Positions 26,984 to 35,421 of a DNA stretch of 64,000 nt are shown piece after piece. The DNA is taken from contig NZ_VSEY01000015.1 of assembly GCF_008086045.1 (NCBI RefSeq), positions 124,001 to 188,000 on the forward strand. Reading direction: 5' to 3'. Made by a program: the position numbers and the translations under genes. Under the pieces are notes generated by a model, which was not told the origin of the DNA, did no database searches, and saw nothing but the letters and a program-made list of their open reading frames with translations. Positions within the stretch are counted from its first letter, which is position 1. The number at the start of each line of letters is the position of its first letter. This DNA comes from Nonomuraea sp. PA05. GTDB lineage: Bacteria > Actinomycetota > Actinomycetes > Streptosporangiales > Streptosporangiaceae.

Positions 26984-27778
26984 TCACCCCCGCTGCCTGA
27001 GGACCTTCGCCGTAGCCTCATCAGCGGGCAGAAACGCCTCCAGCCGCAGCTCGGACAACGTCACATCCACAGCGGTCGCGAACGACGTCAGCGTGGTGAT
27101 GAGCCGCAACTCCCCCTCAGGCGCCCGCAACCGCAACGGCACGGAGAACCCGAGATGCTCAGCCGGCGGCTCCAGCTCGGGCAGGTAACCGTCCAACTCG
27201 GCGATGAACGCGTCAAGCCCCGGATCGGGGCTGCGCAACGCCTGCTCCCGCAGACTCCCGGTGATGTGCCGCCCCCACTCGGCGAGGTTCACCACCCGCC
27301 GCGCCATCCCCTCCGGATGCAGAGCCAGCCGCAACACATTGACCGGCGGCTCCAGCAACGCGGGCGCGACCCCCTCCCCCAGCACCCCGAACGCCGCGTT
27401 CGCCGCCACCAACTCCCCATACGGCCGCACGACGACGGCGGGATACGGCAGATGCCCGTCCAGAATGCGCTCCAGCGCCTCCCGCACCGGACTCAGCTCA
27501 GGAGCATCCAACCTCGACTCCGCGTAAACGGGTGCATACCCAGCGGCGAGCAGCAGCCCGTTCCGCTCCCGCAACGACAAATCCAACGACTCGGCCAGCC
27601 GCACTACCATCGCCCGCCCCGGCCGGGAACGCCCCTGTTCGAGGAAGCTCAGATGCCGCTGCGTCGTATCGGCTCTGATCGCCAGATCGAGCTGGCTGAA
27701 GCGGCGCCGCGTCCGCCAGCGCCGCAGCTCGCTCGCGAACCGATCAGGCTCCGTCGACACCGTCATGCCCCCATTCAT
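26984..27778 (-). CDS. XRE-family regulator, MmyB-like
   Basis: A 264-residue regulator with an N-terminal helix-turn-helix of the RFSQLDLAIRADTTQRHLSF type followed by the MmyB-like ligand domain (RERNGLLLAAGYAPVY, then NVLRLALHPEGMARRVVNLAEW). ATG 27778 has AGGGG six bases upstream; ATG 27766 is also possible. It is divergent from a SnoaL-like gene 74 bp away, its likely target. Confidence 0.9.
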   Translation of the reverse strand: MNGGMTVSTEPDRFASELRRWRTRRRFSQLDLAIRADTTQRHLSFLEQGRSRPGRAMVVRLAESLDLSLRERNGLLLAAGYAPVYAESRLDAPELSPVREALERILDGHLPYPAVVVRPYGELVAANAAFGVLGEGVAPALLEPPVNVLRLALHPEGMARRVVNLAEWGRHITGSLREQALRSPDPGLDAFIAELDGYLPELEPPAEHLGFSVPLRLRAPEGELRLITTLTSFATAVDVTLSELRLEAFLPADEATAKVLRQRG

Positions 27779-27852
27779 ACTGCACCCCTGCTGCTGCGCC
27801 ATTCCCTGCGGGGAATCGCGCAGCCGCAGCCCGCGCCCGCACACTGCTGCGC

Positions 27853-28275
27853 ATGAGCTTCGATGTCCAGCAGTTGACCGACCGTTACATCGCCCAGTGG
27901 AACGAGCCCGACCCGGCGACCCGCGCCGCCCTCGTCCACGAGCTGTGGACGAGCGACGCCGTCCACGTTCTCACCAACCCGCCCCAGGCGATCCGCGACG
28001 CCGCCGCGTCACTCGCACTCCCCGCGCCGCCGCTGGAGGCTCGGGGTCATGCCGCGCTGGAGGCCAGGGTGGGGCGCGCCTACGAGATGTTCGTGGAGCC
28101 GGGCGAGCACGTCTTCGAGCCGGCTGGGGAGGCGGTGCTGCTCATGCCGCAGGTGGTCGGCGTGCGGTGGTCGATGGTGTCCACGCGTACGGGGGAGGTT
28201 GTGGGGGGTGGGCTGGACGTTCTGGCTGTGGACGGAGACGGCCGGGTCCGTAGCGATCACCAGTTCATTGAGTGA
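27853..28275 (+). CDS. SnoaL/NTF2-like protein
   Basis: A 140-residue single-domain protein starting with LTDRYIAQWNEPDP, the characteristic opening of SnoaL-like polyketide-cyclase/NTF2 folds, followed by a curved-sheet pattern ending in DGRVRSDHQFIE. Such proteins are small enzymes or ligand binders, and no catalytic residues can be named safely. It faces the XRE regulator at 26984-27778 across 74 bp, so ligand-dependent control by that regulator is plausible. Confidence 0.8.
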   Translation: MSFDVQQLTDRYIAQWNEPDPATRAALVHELWTSDAVHVLTNPPQAIRDAAASLALPAPPLEARGHAALEARVGRAYEMFVEPGEHVFEPAGEAVLLMPQVVGVRWSMVSTRTGEVVGGGLDVLAVDGDGRVRSDHQFIE

Positions 28276-28294
28276 TCGGGTGTACCGCCCAAGA

Positions 28295-29605
28295 TCAGGT
28301 CACAGCGTCGGGTCCATGTCCGATCGCGGTGCGCAGCCGCACCGCGCCAGAGGCGCGGGGAAACCGGTCAGTGACCTCGACGGCGATCTGGCGGATGCTG
28401 AAGCGATGACTCACTTCGCCCCGGGCGTGCTGGTAGGCCGCCAGTAGTTGGGCGATGGTCCGCTCTGGTCGTTCCTGCTGCCAACAGACTCTGGCCAGGT
28501 CCGTGTGAAGACGTGCGCGACGTTCCGGGGTCGCGAACTGGCTGGCGGTGAGTGTGCGGCCGACGCGCAAGGCGGTGGCGGGGTCGCCCAGGCTCCAATG
28601 CACGCCAATCTCGTACAGCCGCACCTGGGCCGGCGTAATGACCGGGGGCTGTCCAGGCAGGGCCGCAGGCAGCGGGCGGGGAAGTCGTCGCACCGCGGCA
28701 GCGGCTTCACGGATCAGCTCCAGCGCGCGGGCCCGGTCCCCGTGCTGCGCGGCGGTGTAGGCGGCGGAACAGAGTACCTGCCCATAGACCGCCAGTTCCG
28801 ACGCGCGGGTGAGACCGGTCGCTTCCAGGTGGCCGGCCGACTCCAGGACCACCTGGTCGGCGAGCGCGTGCCTGCCCTCATGGCGCAGCACCACTCCCAG
28901 GCAGCGCGCCGCCAGAGCGACGCTGGTGGGCGAGCCGGACAGGCGGGCGAACATGACGGCGCGGTCGGCGGCGAGCCGGCTACTGGCTTGCCGCCCTGCC
29001 TTGGACAGAGCCTCGGTGGCCAGGCCGTAGCAGGCGGCAGCCCGGATGAAGGCATCGGGCGTGCGCTCCTGCTCGGTGTTCTCGTGCGCGACGGCCAGCA
29101 GGTCCGGCAGGTCGGCCACCAGCGGAGCGAGCTCGCCTCGGTCGAAGAGCCTGGTGGCGTGGGCCAGCCGGGCGGTGAGCGTGAGTGGACGTGCCGGGGC
29201 GGAAGGGATCACGGCCAGCGCGTCCTCGATGCGGGCCAGCAGGGCGGCGGGCACTGCCGTGGCGGCGGCCGTGAACAGCGTCCTGCGGCGCATCGGGTCG
29301 TCCTCCCGCTCGGCGGTGGTCGGTGATGTAACCGTAGCGCGAGCAGGCGGTCCCAGTCCGGTAAGAGCGGCAAGCACGTGCGGCGGGATGGCCACCGCGG
29401 TGGCCACCCGGCGGATCAGATCCAGATCGGCGCCGTGGCGTCCGGTCTCCAGGCGGGAGATGGTGGAGGCCGAGCAGTAGGCGGCACGCCCCACATCGGC
29501 TTGACGCAGGCCGAGCAGGGTGCGGGCATAACGCAGGGCGCTTCCCACGTCCCTGGTACTGAGGAAGCCTGCGGCTCGCGTCGTGGTCCACGGATCGCTA
29601 CCCAT
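28295..29605 (-). CDS. XRE-family regulator with tetratricopeptide-like C-terminal domain
   Basis: A 436-residue regulator. The helix-turn-helix is at about 25-70 (LRYARTLLGLRQADVGRAAYCSASTISRLETG). A linker with a hydrophobic stretch near 105-125 (RRRTLFTAAATAVPAALLA) resembles a Tat-like or membrane motif but is usual in this regulator group. From about 140 to the end come repeated helical pairs (TPR-like). Such proteins in Streptomyces-type genomes are pathway-specific regulators. It is divergent from the three-gene operon at 29798-33643, and the perfect inverted repeat at 29695-29713 in the 192-bp spacer is its likely operator. Confidence 0.85.
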   Translation of the reverse strand: MGSDPWTTTRAAGFLSTRDVGSALRYARTLLGLRQADVGRAAYCSASTISRLETGRHGADLDLIRRVATAVAIPPHVLAALTGLGPPARATVTSPTTAEREDDPMRRRTLFTAAATAVPAALLARIEDALAVIPSAPARPLTLTARLAHATRLFDRGELAPLVADLPDLLAVAHENTEQERTPDAFIRAAACYGLATEALSKAGRQASSRLAADRAVMFARLSGSPTSVALAARCLGVVLRHEGRHALADQVVLESAGHLEATGLTRASELAVYGQVLCSAAYTAAQHGDRARALELIREAAAAVRRLPRPLPAALPGQPPVITPAQVRLYEIGVHWSLGDPATALRVGRTLTASQFATPERRARLHTDLARVCWQQERPERTIAQLLAAYQHARGEVSHRFSIRQIAVEVTDRFPRASGAVRLRTAIGHGPDAVT

Positions 29606-29694
29606 CGAGCTCCCCGGCCGGTCGGAGCAGGTGCCAGCCAGAGGCTACGCGGCGTCGCGGCAGATGCACAGACAGATTGCAGAATCCGCATGCC

Positions 29695-29713
29695 GCGTGC
29701 ACTTCGTGCACGC
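29695..29713. promoter_or_regulatory. Perfect 8+3+8 inverted repeat, likely operator of the kinase-fusion operon
   Basis: GCGTGCAC (29695-29702), spacer TTC, GTGCACGC (29706-29713). It lies near the middle of the 192-bp divergent spacer, 90 bp from the regulator start and 85 bp from the operon start, consistent with a dimer-binding site acting on both promoters. It could also form a hairpin in RNA, but its distance from any stop makes a terminator unlikely. Confidence 0.55.
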
Positions 29714-29797
29714 CCTCTCACAGTGCGCTGATCACGCGGGCACGGTAGGGGCTGAGCCGGCCGCGAAGGTGCCGGGACGCGAAAGGCCCTCGATCCG

Positions 29798-31756
29798 ATG
29801 ATTGACCCTGGCAACCTGCTCGCCGAGCCATCCGGCGAGTCCGGCCCCTTGCTCCGGGCGGCGCTCGATGCGCCCCCCGCGACGGCGCTGACCATGGTGG
29901 CTCTCAGCGGCCCCGATGCCGTCGGCAAGACCACGCAGATCCGGCTGCTGACCCGCCGCAGGGCCGACACCTGGGACGCCGGCCCGCTGGACGCCTTCGA
30001 CCCGCGATGGCGCGCCGCTCACGACAATGATGGCGGCCTGGCCGCGTGGTGGTTCACCGACGCACCGCTGTCCGAAGTGGCCGACGTGCTGGCCTGCTCC
30101 TACCTGGAGCGAGCCCGGCACGCCCGCACCCGGCGCGGCCTGGTGCTGATCGACCGTGGCCCGGCCATGCTGGAAGCCAGCGTGACCGCCACCGCCGCGG
30201 TACGGCTCGGCCTCGGCCACGCCCGGGCCGCCGAACACGCCCGCGCGCTGCTCGCCCCCTACGCCGACGACCTTACGGCGGCCTTCGACGGTGTGAGCGA
30301 GCTGCTCCTGCTGCACGCCGCCGACCCGCAGGACGGCGCCGCCCAGGCGCTGGCCCGCCGAAACTCGACCAGCCCGCTCTACCGCGCCTACCAGCACACG
30401 CTGCATCAGCACCTGCACGCCGACCCGCACCCCAGCGACGAGACCATCGTGACCGGAACCGCCCCGATCATGCAGGTGCACCGGCAGCTGTGCCACCGCC
30501 TGCGCACGCGCGGGATCGACGTCCCTCTACCGGTGATCGACCGGGTGCGCGTCATCGCCTTGGGCGGGCTGTCCGAGAGCGGCAAAAGCACCGCCGGCGC
30601 TTACCTCGCCGAGCGCCACGGCAGCGCCCGGCTCAAGATCGGCTACCTGCTGGAGCTGGCCGCCGCACGCCATCGCATCGCCGACGTGTATGCCGTGACG
30701 CCTGTGGAGGCGGCCGAGCTACTGGTGGACGAACTCGACCGCTTCTGCGCCGCCCACCACTACCAGCGCCTGGCCAGCATCGAGAGCCTGCACAGCGACC
30801 AGCTCGCGGCCGCACTCAAGCCGTTGCTCGGCGACGGCGTCCTGCTCTGCTACCTCGACACCGTGCTGCAGGCCCGGCAGGAGCGCGGGGTGGACGGACC
30901 CGGCGACGTGGCCGACCGCGACACGGTCAAACACGCCAGGGGAGCCGACCGGATCCACCAGATCGCCGACGTGGTCGTGCCCAACAACGGCCCGCTGTAC
31001 GCGCTGCAGCACCGTCTGGACCGGCTGATCCGGCAGCACGCCCAGGCGTGGCCGCAGACGGCGCCGCACCGCACCAGTCTGGCCGGCCTGTCCCTGCCTG
31101 AGCCGTTGAACGCCTTCCTGCACCGGCTCACCGCCGGCCTCACGCACCCGCGGCCGCTCGTCGACCTCGTCGCCGTCACCGGCAGTGCGGCCCGCGGGGG
31201 CTACACCGACGGGTGGAGCGACTTGGACGTGCTGCTGCTGGCCGACGAAGCGGCCGTGACCGCGACCGCCGAGGTAGTGGCCCGCCACGAAGGCCTGCTG
31301 GGCGGCGTGAAACTCGGAATCACCCTGATCAGCACGGCCGAATGCCGCGCCGGCGTGCTGCCGTCCCGGCTGCTGCACGCTGTCGCCGCCATCGCCGCCG
31401 GCACTACGGCGGTTCTGTGGCACGTGCCCGGCCTGCGCCTGCCCTGCCCCGACCCGCACACCGTGGCGGTGGCCGGCGCCACCGACGCCGCCCAAGCCGC
31501 CGTCCAGATCCGGCGGCTGCTGCTGCGCCGCCCGCTCCAGGTACGCGCGCTGTACAAGACGGCCGCGCTCCTGGCGAAGATCGTCCTCGGGGCGCAAGGC
31601 AGCCACCACGCCGCCGACCACGAGGCCCTGGCTGCCTTCGCCGCCTTGACCGGCGAACCGATCAGCTGCCGGGGTCCCGGCAGCAGCGCGGAGGACGTCA
31701 CCGCGCTGGCTCAGCGGGTGCTCGGCTGGTGGCTGGCCGGCCTGGAGGCGCGATGA
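29798..31756 (+). CDS. Three-domain fusion: thymidylate-kinase-like P-loop, second P-loop kinase, and nucleotidyltransferase
   Basis: A 652-residue protein. Domain 1 (about 30-235) is a P-loop kinase with GPDAVGKT at 38-45 and LIDRGP near 117-122, like dTMP kinase. Domain 2 (about 250-415) is a second P-loop kinase with GGLSESGKST at 256-265. It has the look of an adenylate/guanylate kinase or dephospho-CoA-kinase-like fold, and a DVVVPNNG segment matches the NDG/NNG element seen in such kinases. Domain 3 (about 435-650) is a polymerase-beta-type nucleotidyltransferase with GSAARGGYTDGWSDLD at 462-477 (G-S and D-x-D metal ligands) plus a helical tail. Such a triple fusion is unknown to me. 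It probably phosphorylates and then nucleotidylates a small molecule or nucleotide. It heads an operon and overlaps the next gene by 4 nt. Confidence 0.8.
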   Translation: MIDPGNLLAEPSGESGPLLRAALDAPPATALTMVALSGPDAVGKTTQIRLLTRRRADTWDAGPLDAFDPRWRAAHDNDGGLAAWWFTDAPLSEVADVLACSYLERARHARTRRGLVLIDRGPAMLEASVTATAAVRLGLGHARAAEHARALLAPYADDLTAAFDGVSELLLLHAADPQDGAAQALARRNSTSPLYRAYQHTLHQHLHADPHPSDETIVTGTAPIMQVHRQLCHRLRTRGIDVPLPVIDRVRVIALGGLSESGKSTAGAYLAERHGSARLKIGYLLELAAARHRIADVYAVTPVEAAELLVDELDRFCAAHHYQRLASIESLHSDQLAAALKPLLGDGVLLCYLDTVLQARQERGVDGPGDVADRDTVKHARGADRIHQIADVVVPNNGPLYALQHRLDRLIRQHAQAWPQTAPHRTSLAGLSLPEPLNAFLHRLTAGLTHPRPLVDLVAVTGSAARGGYTDGWSDLDVLLLADEAAVTATAEVVARHEGLLGGVKLGITLISTAECRAGVLPSRLLHAVAAIAAGTTAVLWHVPGLRLPCPDPHTVAVAGATDAAQAAVQIRRLLLRRPLQVRALYKTAALLAKIVLGAQGSHHAADHEALAAFAALTGEPISCRGPGSSAEDVTALAQRVLGWWLAGLEAR

Positions 31757-32898
31757 GCCCGACCGATGCAACCGACCAGCACACCCGCATCCGCGGCGAA
31801 CGCAGCTGGCAGCACCTCGCCGACGGCACCTTCCACAAGACCATGTCCACCCACCGAGCCGAAGGCGAATATCAGGGCTGGCGCGCGCTGCGCGGCTTGG
31901 CGCCGGTGCCGCACCTGCTCCGCCGCCGCCACAACGGCTCCCGCACCACACTGATCTACGAGGACGTATTCGCCAGCGGTCGCTGCACGCACCTGCTCGC
32001 TGACCTCCTTACCGAGGCCGACGCCGACCCCGCCCGGATCCCGGCCATCCGCGCGCTCATCGACGCCGTCTGCGACTCCTGGCAGGAAAGCCACGACCGC
32101 ACCGGCCGCCTGACTCCGCTGCACGCCACCGTGCCCGCCCTGTACGCGACCAGGCTGAACCCCGGCGGCCGCCTGGAACGCTGGTACGGCAGAGCCCGCC
32201 CGTGCACCGTTCACATCCCGACAGGCAGCTATCGGCTCGATCTGCCCGCCCTCCTCACCCGCCTGCGAACCCAGCTACCGCCCGGCAGCCTGTGGCCCAG
32301 CATGATTTCCCAAGGCGACCCGACCGAGCCCAACATCGCCGGTGGCCCGTCGCTGTGCTGGCTCGACCTCGAGCATGCCGGACGCACCACCGTCGCAGGA
32401 GAAGTGGCCAACCTCCTGGCCTACCTCCTCTTCTTCGGCGGCTGGCTAGTACCCGCCTACCAGCCCGGCACCTACGCCCGCACCGTACGCCGGCGCGCCA
32501 TCGCCGTGGACCGGCCCCACGTCCGCCACCTGCACATCACCGGCGGGCGCATCGACGTGGACGCGTCGCTGTGCGCCGGGCCCGGCCGGCGCACAGCCCT
32601 CGACGCGCTACTGGAGCGGCTGAACGGCGACCTGGGCCGACTGCTCACCCCGCCCGGCCACGACTCGGCCACCATGCATGCCCCCGCGCGGGCCCCCGGG
32701 CCGGCCACTGTGCTGGCTCCCTGGCTGGCTCTGCGCATCCTCGGTGTCGTCCCGCTGGCGTCGCTGTCCCCCTCAGATGGGGCGATCTGCCTGGCCGAGC
32801 TCGGCCGCATCCTCGACCCCTCACTAAGCCTGACCGACCTGGCCACCACCCTCCCCTCAGGACCAGACCATGCCCAAGCCGATACGTCCCCTCGCTGA
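31753..32898 (+). CDS. Aminoglycoside phosphotransferase-like (APH fold) protein with altered catalytic loop
   Basis: A 381-residue protein. The segment SQGDPTEPNIAGGPSLCWLDLEHAG (around 186-210) aligns with the APH/choline-kinase catalytic loop HGDxxxxN...hhDxE: Asp189, Asn194 and Asp205 are present, but the usual first His is Gln187. The N-terminal lobe is weakly conserved (a Lys29 in FHKTMSTHRAEGEYQ may be the ATP-binding Lys). It lies 4 nt overlapped with the kinase-nucleotidyltransferase fusion, so the two products are made together. It likely phosphorylates a hydroxyl of a small molecule, and the substrate is unknown. Confidence 0.7.
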   Translation: MSPTDATDQHTRIRGERSWQHLADGTFHKTMSTHRAEGEYQGWRALRGLAPVPHLLRRRHNGSRTTLIYEDVFASGRCTHLLADLLTEADADPARIPAIRALIDAVCDSWQESHDRTGRLTPLHATVPALYATRLNPGGRLERWYGRARPCTVHIPTGSYRLDLPALLTRLRTQLPPGSLWPSMISQGDPTEPNIAGGPSLCWLDLEHAGRTTVAGEVANLLAYLLFFGGWLVPAYQPGTYARTVRRRAIAVDRPHVRHLHITGGRIDVDASLCAGPGRRTALDALLERLNGDLGRLLTPPGHDSATMHAPARAPGPATVLAPWLALRILGVVPLASLSPSDGAICLAELGRILDPSLSLTDLATTLPSGPDHAQADTSPR

Positions 32899-33643
32899 CC
32901 AGGCCGCCATCGTCACCGGCGGCAGCACCGGCATCGGAGCCGCCATCGCCCTCGCCCTGGCCGAAGCGGGTGCGCACGTCGCCGTCGCCCACCCTGGCCA
33001 CCAGGAGTACGAGGCGAGCACGATCATCGCCGCTATCAGCCGCGCGGGCAGCCGGGGAATCAGCGTGAGAGCGGACATCACCCGCACCGCTGAGGTGACC
33101 GCCATGGTCGCCGACGCCGCCGAACAGATCGGCCCCATCCACATCCTGGTCAACAACGCCGGGGACTACCCGCGCACCGCCTGGGCCGACCTGACCGAGG
33201 ACCGCTGGACGGCGGCCATCGACCTCAACCTGACCGGCCACTACCGGTGTGCCCGGGCGGTGACTCCGTCCATGGTCGAACGCCGAGCCGGGCGCATCAT
33301 CAACGTCGGCAGCATCACCGCCCGCAGCGGCCGCGCCGGTCTGGCCGCCTACGCAGCGGCCAAAGCCGGGCTGCACGGCCTGACCCGCGCGCTGGCCCGG
33401 GAACTCGGCGGCTACGGCGTCACCGTCAACACGGTGGTGCCCGGCCCCATCCAGGTAGGCCACGAACGCCGACTGCCGCTCGCCGACCGCACACCCGTGC
33501 AGGAGCAGATCGCCCGCCAGTGCCTTCCCCGGCGCGGGCAACCGGCGGACGTCGCCGCGGCTGTCGCCTTCCTGGCCGGCCCCGGTGCCGCGTTCATCAC
33601 CGGTCAGAGCCTGCACGTCGACGGCGGCTTTTTGCTGCACTGA
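32870..33643 (+). CDS. FabG-like short-chain dehydrogenase/reductase
   Basis: A 257-residue SDR with all landmarks: GGSTGIG cofactor loop, NNAGD, catalytic Ser in VGSITA, YAAAK, and the terminal HVDGG. The strand-2 end (AHPGHQEYE) lacks an acidic residue, which suggests NADPH. The ATG lies inside the previous gene with a 29-nt overlap, so it belongs to the same operon as the kinase fusion and APH-like gene. It presumably oxidises or reduces the same pathway intermediate. It ends convergently with the Nudix gene, 33 nt away. Confidence 0.9.
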   Translation: MPKPIRPLADQAAIVTGGSTGIGAAIALALAEAGAHVAVAHPGHQEYEASTIIAAISRAGSRGISVRADITRTAEVTAMVADAAEQIGPIHILVNNAGDYPRTAWADLTEDRWTAAIDLNLTGHYRCARAVTPSMVERRAGRIINVGSITARSGRAGLAAYAAAKAGLHGLTRALARELGGYGVTVNTVVPGPIQVGHERRLPLADRTPVQEQIARQCLPRRGQPADVAAAVAFLAGPGAAFITGQSLHVDGGFLLH

Positions 33644-33676
33644 CAGTGCTAATCCTGCCTTGAGAAAGGCTGCCCC

Positions 33677-34159
33677 TCACGCGTGAACGCGTCCACGCCC
33701 TCCCTGGTCGACGACGCCCGGCAAGGCGAGCAGGTCAAACCCGGCATCCACACCCTTCCGGAGAAAGGCCGCAATCTGCGGTGGTTTCAAGTCGATCGCA
33801 TCGAGGCCGTCGACGGTGAGCGGTACTGGCTGCAGGACGTACCGCCCTCGGCCCTCCTCAGTGAATTCAGGACCAGTGCGCTGGTTGAAGTCGTAGGAGC
33901 GTATCCGGGCGACGTAGAAGTACTGACGCTCATCGCCTACGGACAGGACATGGGCGAGCGCCAGAATCTCGGCATCGCCTGCCACTTCTTCCCGCAGCTC
34001 ACGAAGCAACGCATCTTCAAGGGACGCGTCCTCCGGCTCCCTGGCGCCTCCTGGAAGCACCCAGTAGGGACTCTGACCGGTTTTGATGCGCTTGATGGTC
34101 AGCAACCGACCGTCTGGGTCAATTGCAATGGCGCGAACACGCTCCGTCATGCCGATCAT
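33677..34159 (-). CDS. Nudix hydrolase
   Basis: A 160-residue Nudix protein. The box is complete: GG-A-x4-E ... REL-REE-V (GGAREPEDAS, then LLRELREEVAGD), so the enzyme should be active on a nucleoside-diphosphate-linked substrate. The start is ambiguous between ATG 34159 and ATG 34150, neither with a good ribosome site; an upstream ATG at 34195 would add a basic extension. It is convergent with the SDR of the kinase-fusion operon. It may hydrolyse the nucleotide derivative made there, but this is only suggested by position. Confidence 0.88.
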   Translation of the reverse strand: MIGMTERVRAIAIDPDGRLLTIKRIKTGQSPYWVLPGGAREPEDASLEDALLRELREEVAGDAEILALAHVLSVGDERQYFYVARIRSYDFNQRTGPEFTEEGRGRYVLQPVPLTVDGLDAIDLKPPQIAAFLRKGVDAGFDLLALPGVVDQGGRGRVHA

Positions 34160-34316
34160 TGTCGCCCATCGGCCAGCCCTGAACCTGCCCAGCATCACAC
34201 TGCGGCTACACAATCCTTGTACGGCCCTGGCGACACGAGCACGGGATGAAGCATCGGCCCTCATCCTCAGCAACTAACCGCCCAACCAGACGGCGCAAGC
34301 GGCTTGTGAGCGGGGG

Positions 34317-34424
34317 TTTGGGGGCCTGCGCCCCCCAAAGTCACAGCCTGACCCCAAGGCGCGAAAGCGCCGACCGGGAGGCCCGAGCTTGTAGACCTGG
34401 GCCTCCCGCTGTCACAGCCTGACC
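34317..34424. repeat. Cluster of three hairpins and a 14-bp direct repeat downstream of etfA
   Basis: In 110 bp of non-coding DNA there are TTTGGGGG/CCCCCAAA (34317-34324/34332-34339), GGCGC-GAAA-GCGCC (34358-34371) and CGGGAGGCCC/GGGCCTCCCG (34375-34384/34399-34408, a perfect 10-bp stem). The 14-mer GTCACAGCCTGACC occurs twice, at 34340-34353 and 34411-34424, flanking the second and third hairpins. At least one stem probably terminates the etfBA transcript. The direct repeats around hairpins suggest a REP-like or small mobile repeat, not a plain terminator. Confidence 0.6.
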
Positions 34425-34448
34425 ATCAGGAAAGACCGTGCTCTTCCC

Positions 34449-35402
34449 CTACTTGCGCTTGTTGACTTCCTCGGTGAGCTGCGGCACGACCTGGTGAAGG
34501 TCGCCCACCACCCCATAGTCCGCCAGCTCGAAGATCGGAGCCTCAGGGTCCTTGTTGATGGCCACGATCGTCTTGGCGGTCTGCATCCCGGCCCGGTGCT
34601 GGATGGCGCCCGAGATCCCGGCCGCGACGTACAGCTGGGGCGACACGGTCTTGCCCGTCTGGCCCACCTGGAACTGGTGCGGGTACCAGCCGGCGTCCGT
34701 GGCGGCGCGGGAGGCGCCTACGGCGGCGCCGAGGGCGTCGGCGAGGCCCTCGATGACGACGAAGTTCTCGGCGGAGCCGACGCCGCGGCCGCCGGAGACG
34801 ACGATGGCGGCCTCCGTCAGCTCGGGCCGGGCGCCCTTCTCCTGCTTGACGCGCTCGACCACGCGGGCGGCCTTGGCGGCGTCGGAGAGGGTGACCGAGA
34901 CTTCCTCCTCCGCTCCGGCGCCGGGGGCGGCGACGGGGGCGGTGGAGTTGGGGCGGACGGCGACGATGGGCGTGCCCTTGCGCACCCGGGAGTGCACGTT
35001 GATGCCGCCGCCGAAGATGGACTGGTCGGCGACGAAGCCGTCGCTGAGGCCGACGGCGTCGGTGATGACGCCGGAGTCGGTCTTGATGGCGAGGCGGCCG
35101 GCGACTTCCTTGCCTTCGGCCGTGGCGGCGACCAGCACCGCCGCGGGCGACTTGCCGGCGACGAGCTGGGCGAGCAGTTCGGCCTTGGGGGCGACGACGT
35201 GGTCGACGATGTCGTCGGCGCCGGCGACGTAGATCTTCTCCGCGCCGTACTCGGCGAGGCGGGCCTTGGCCTCGGGCGTGATGCCGGGGCCCGCCCAGAC
35301 GGCGGCGGGCGTGCCGAGGGTGCGGGCCAGGGTCAGCAGCTCAAGGGTGACCTTCTTGACCTCGCCTTCGGCGTGCTCGACGAGAACGAGAATTTCCGAC
35401 AT
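34449..35402 (-). CDS. etfA: Electron transfer flavoprotein, alpha subunit
   Basis: A 317-residue ETF alpha. The N-terminal domain opens with ILVLVEHAEGEVKK. The C-terminal FAD domain holds VVSGGRGVGSAENF, the GASRAATDAGW loop, and QVGQTGKTVSPQLYVAAGISGAIQH, the FAD-binding signature. With EtfB it takes electrons from acyl-CoA dehydrogenases and passes them to the quinone pool. It is 19 nt after etfB and in the same operon. ATG 35402 gives the standard start. Confidence 0.97.
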   Translation of the reverse strand: MSEILVLVEHAEGEVKKVTLELLTLARTLGTPAAVWAGPGITPEAKARLAEYGAEKIYVAGADDIVDHVVAPKAELLAQLVAGKSPAAVLVAATAEGKEVAGRLAIKTDSGVITDAVGLSDGFVADQSIFGGGINVHSRVRKGTPIVAVRPNSTAPVAAPGAGAEEEVSVTLSDAAKAARVVERVKQEKGARPELTEAAIVVSGGRGVGSAENFVVIEGLADALGAAVGASRAATDAGWYPHQFQVGQTGKTVSPQLYVAAGISGAIQHRAGMQTAKTIVAINKDPEAPIFELADYGVVGDLHQVVPQLTEEVNKRK

Positions 35403-35421
35403 TTCCGTGTAACCCCCGCTC

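Noticed and set aside
29695..29713. Terminator for the XRE-TPR gene
   Set aside because: The dyad lies upstream of that gene's start, not beyond its stop, so it cannot terminate it.
34261..34448. tRNA or small RNA gene suggested by the hairpins near etfA
   Set aside because: I could not fold a cloverleaf with acceptor stem, T-loop and CCA; the stems fit terminators or repeats better.
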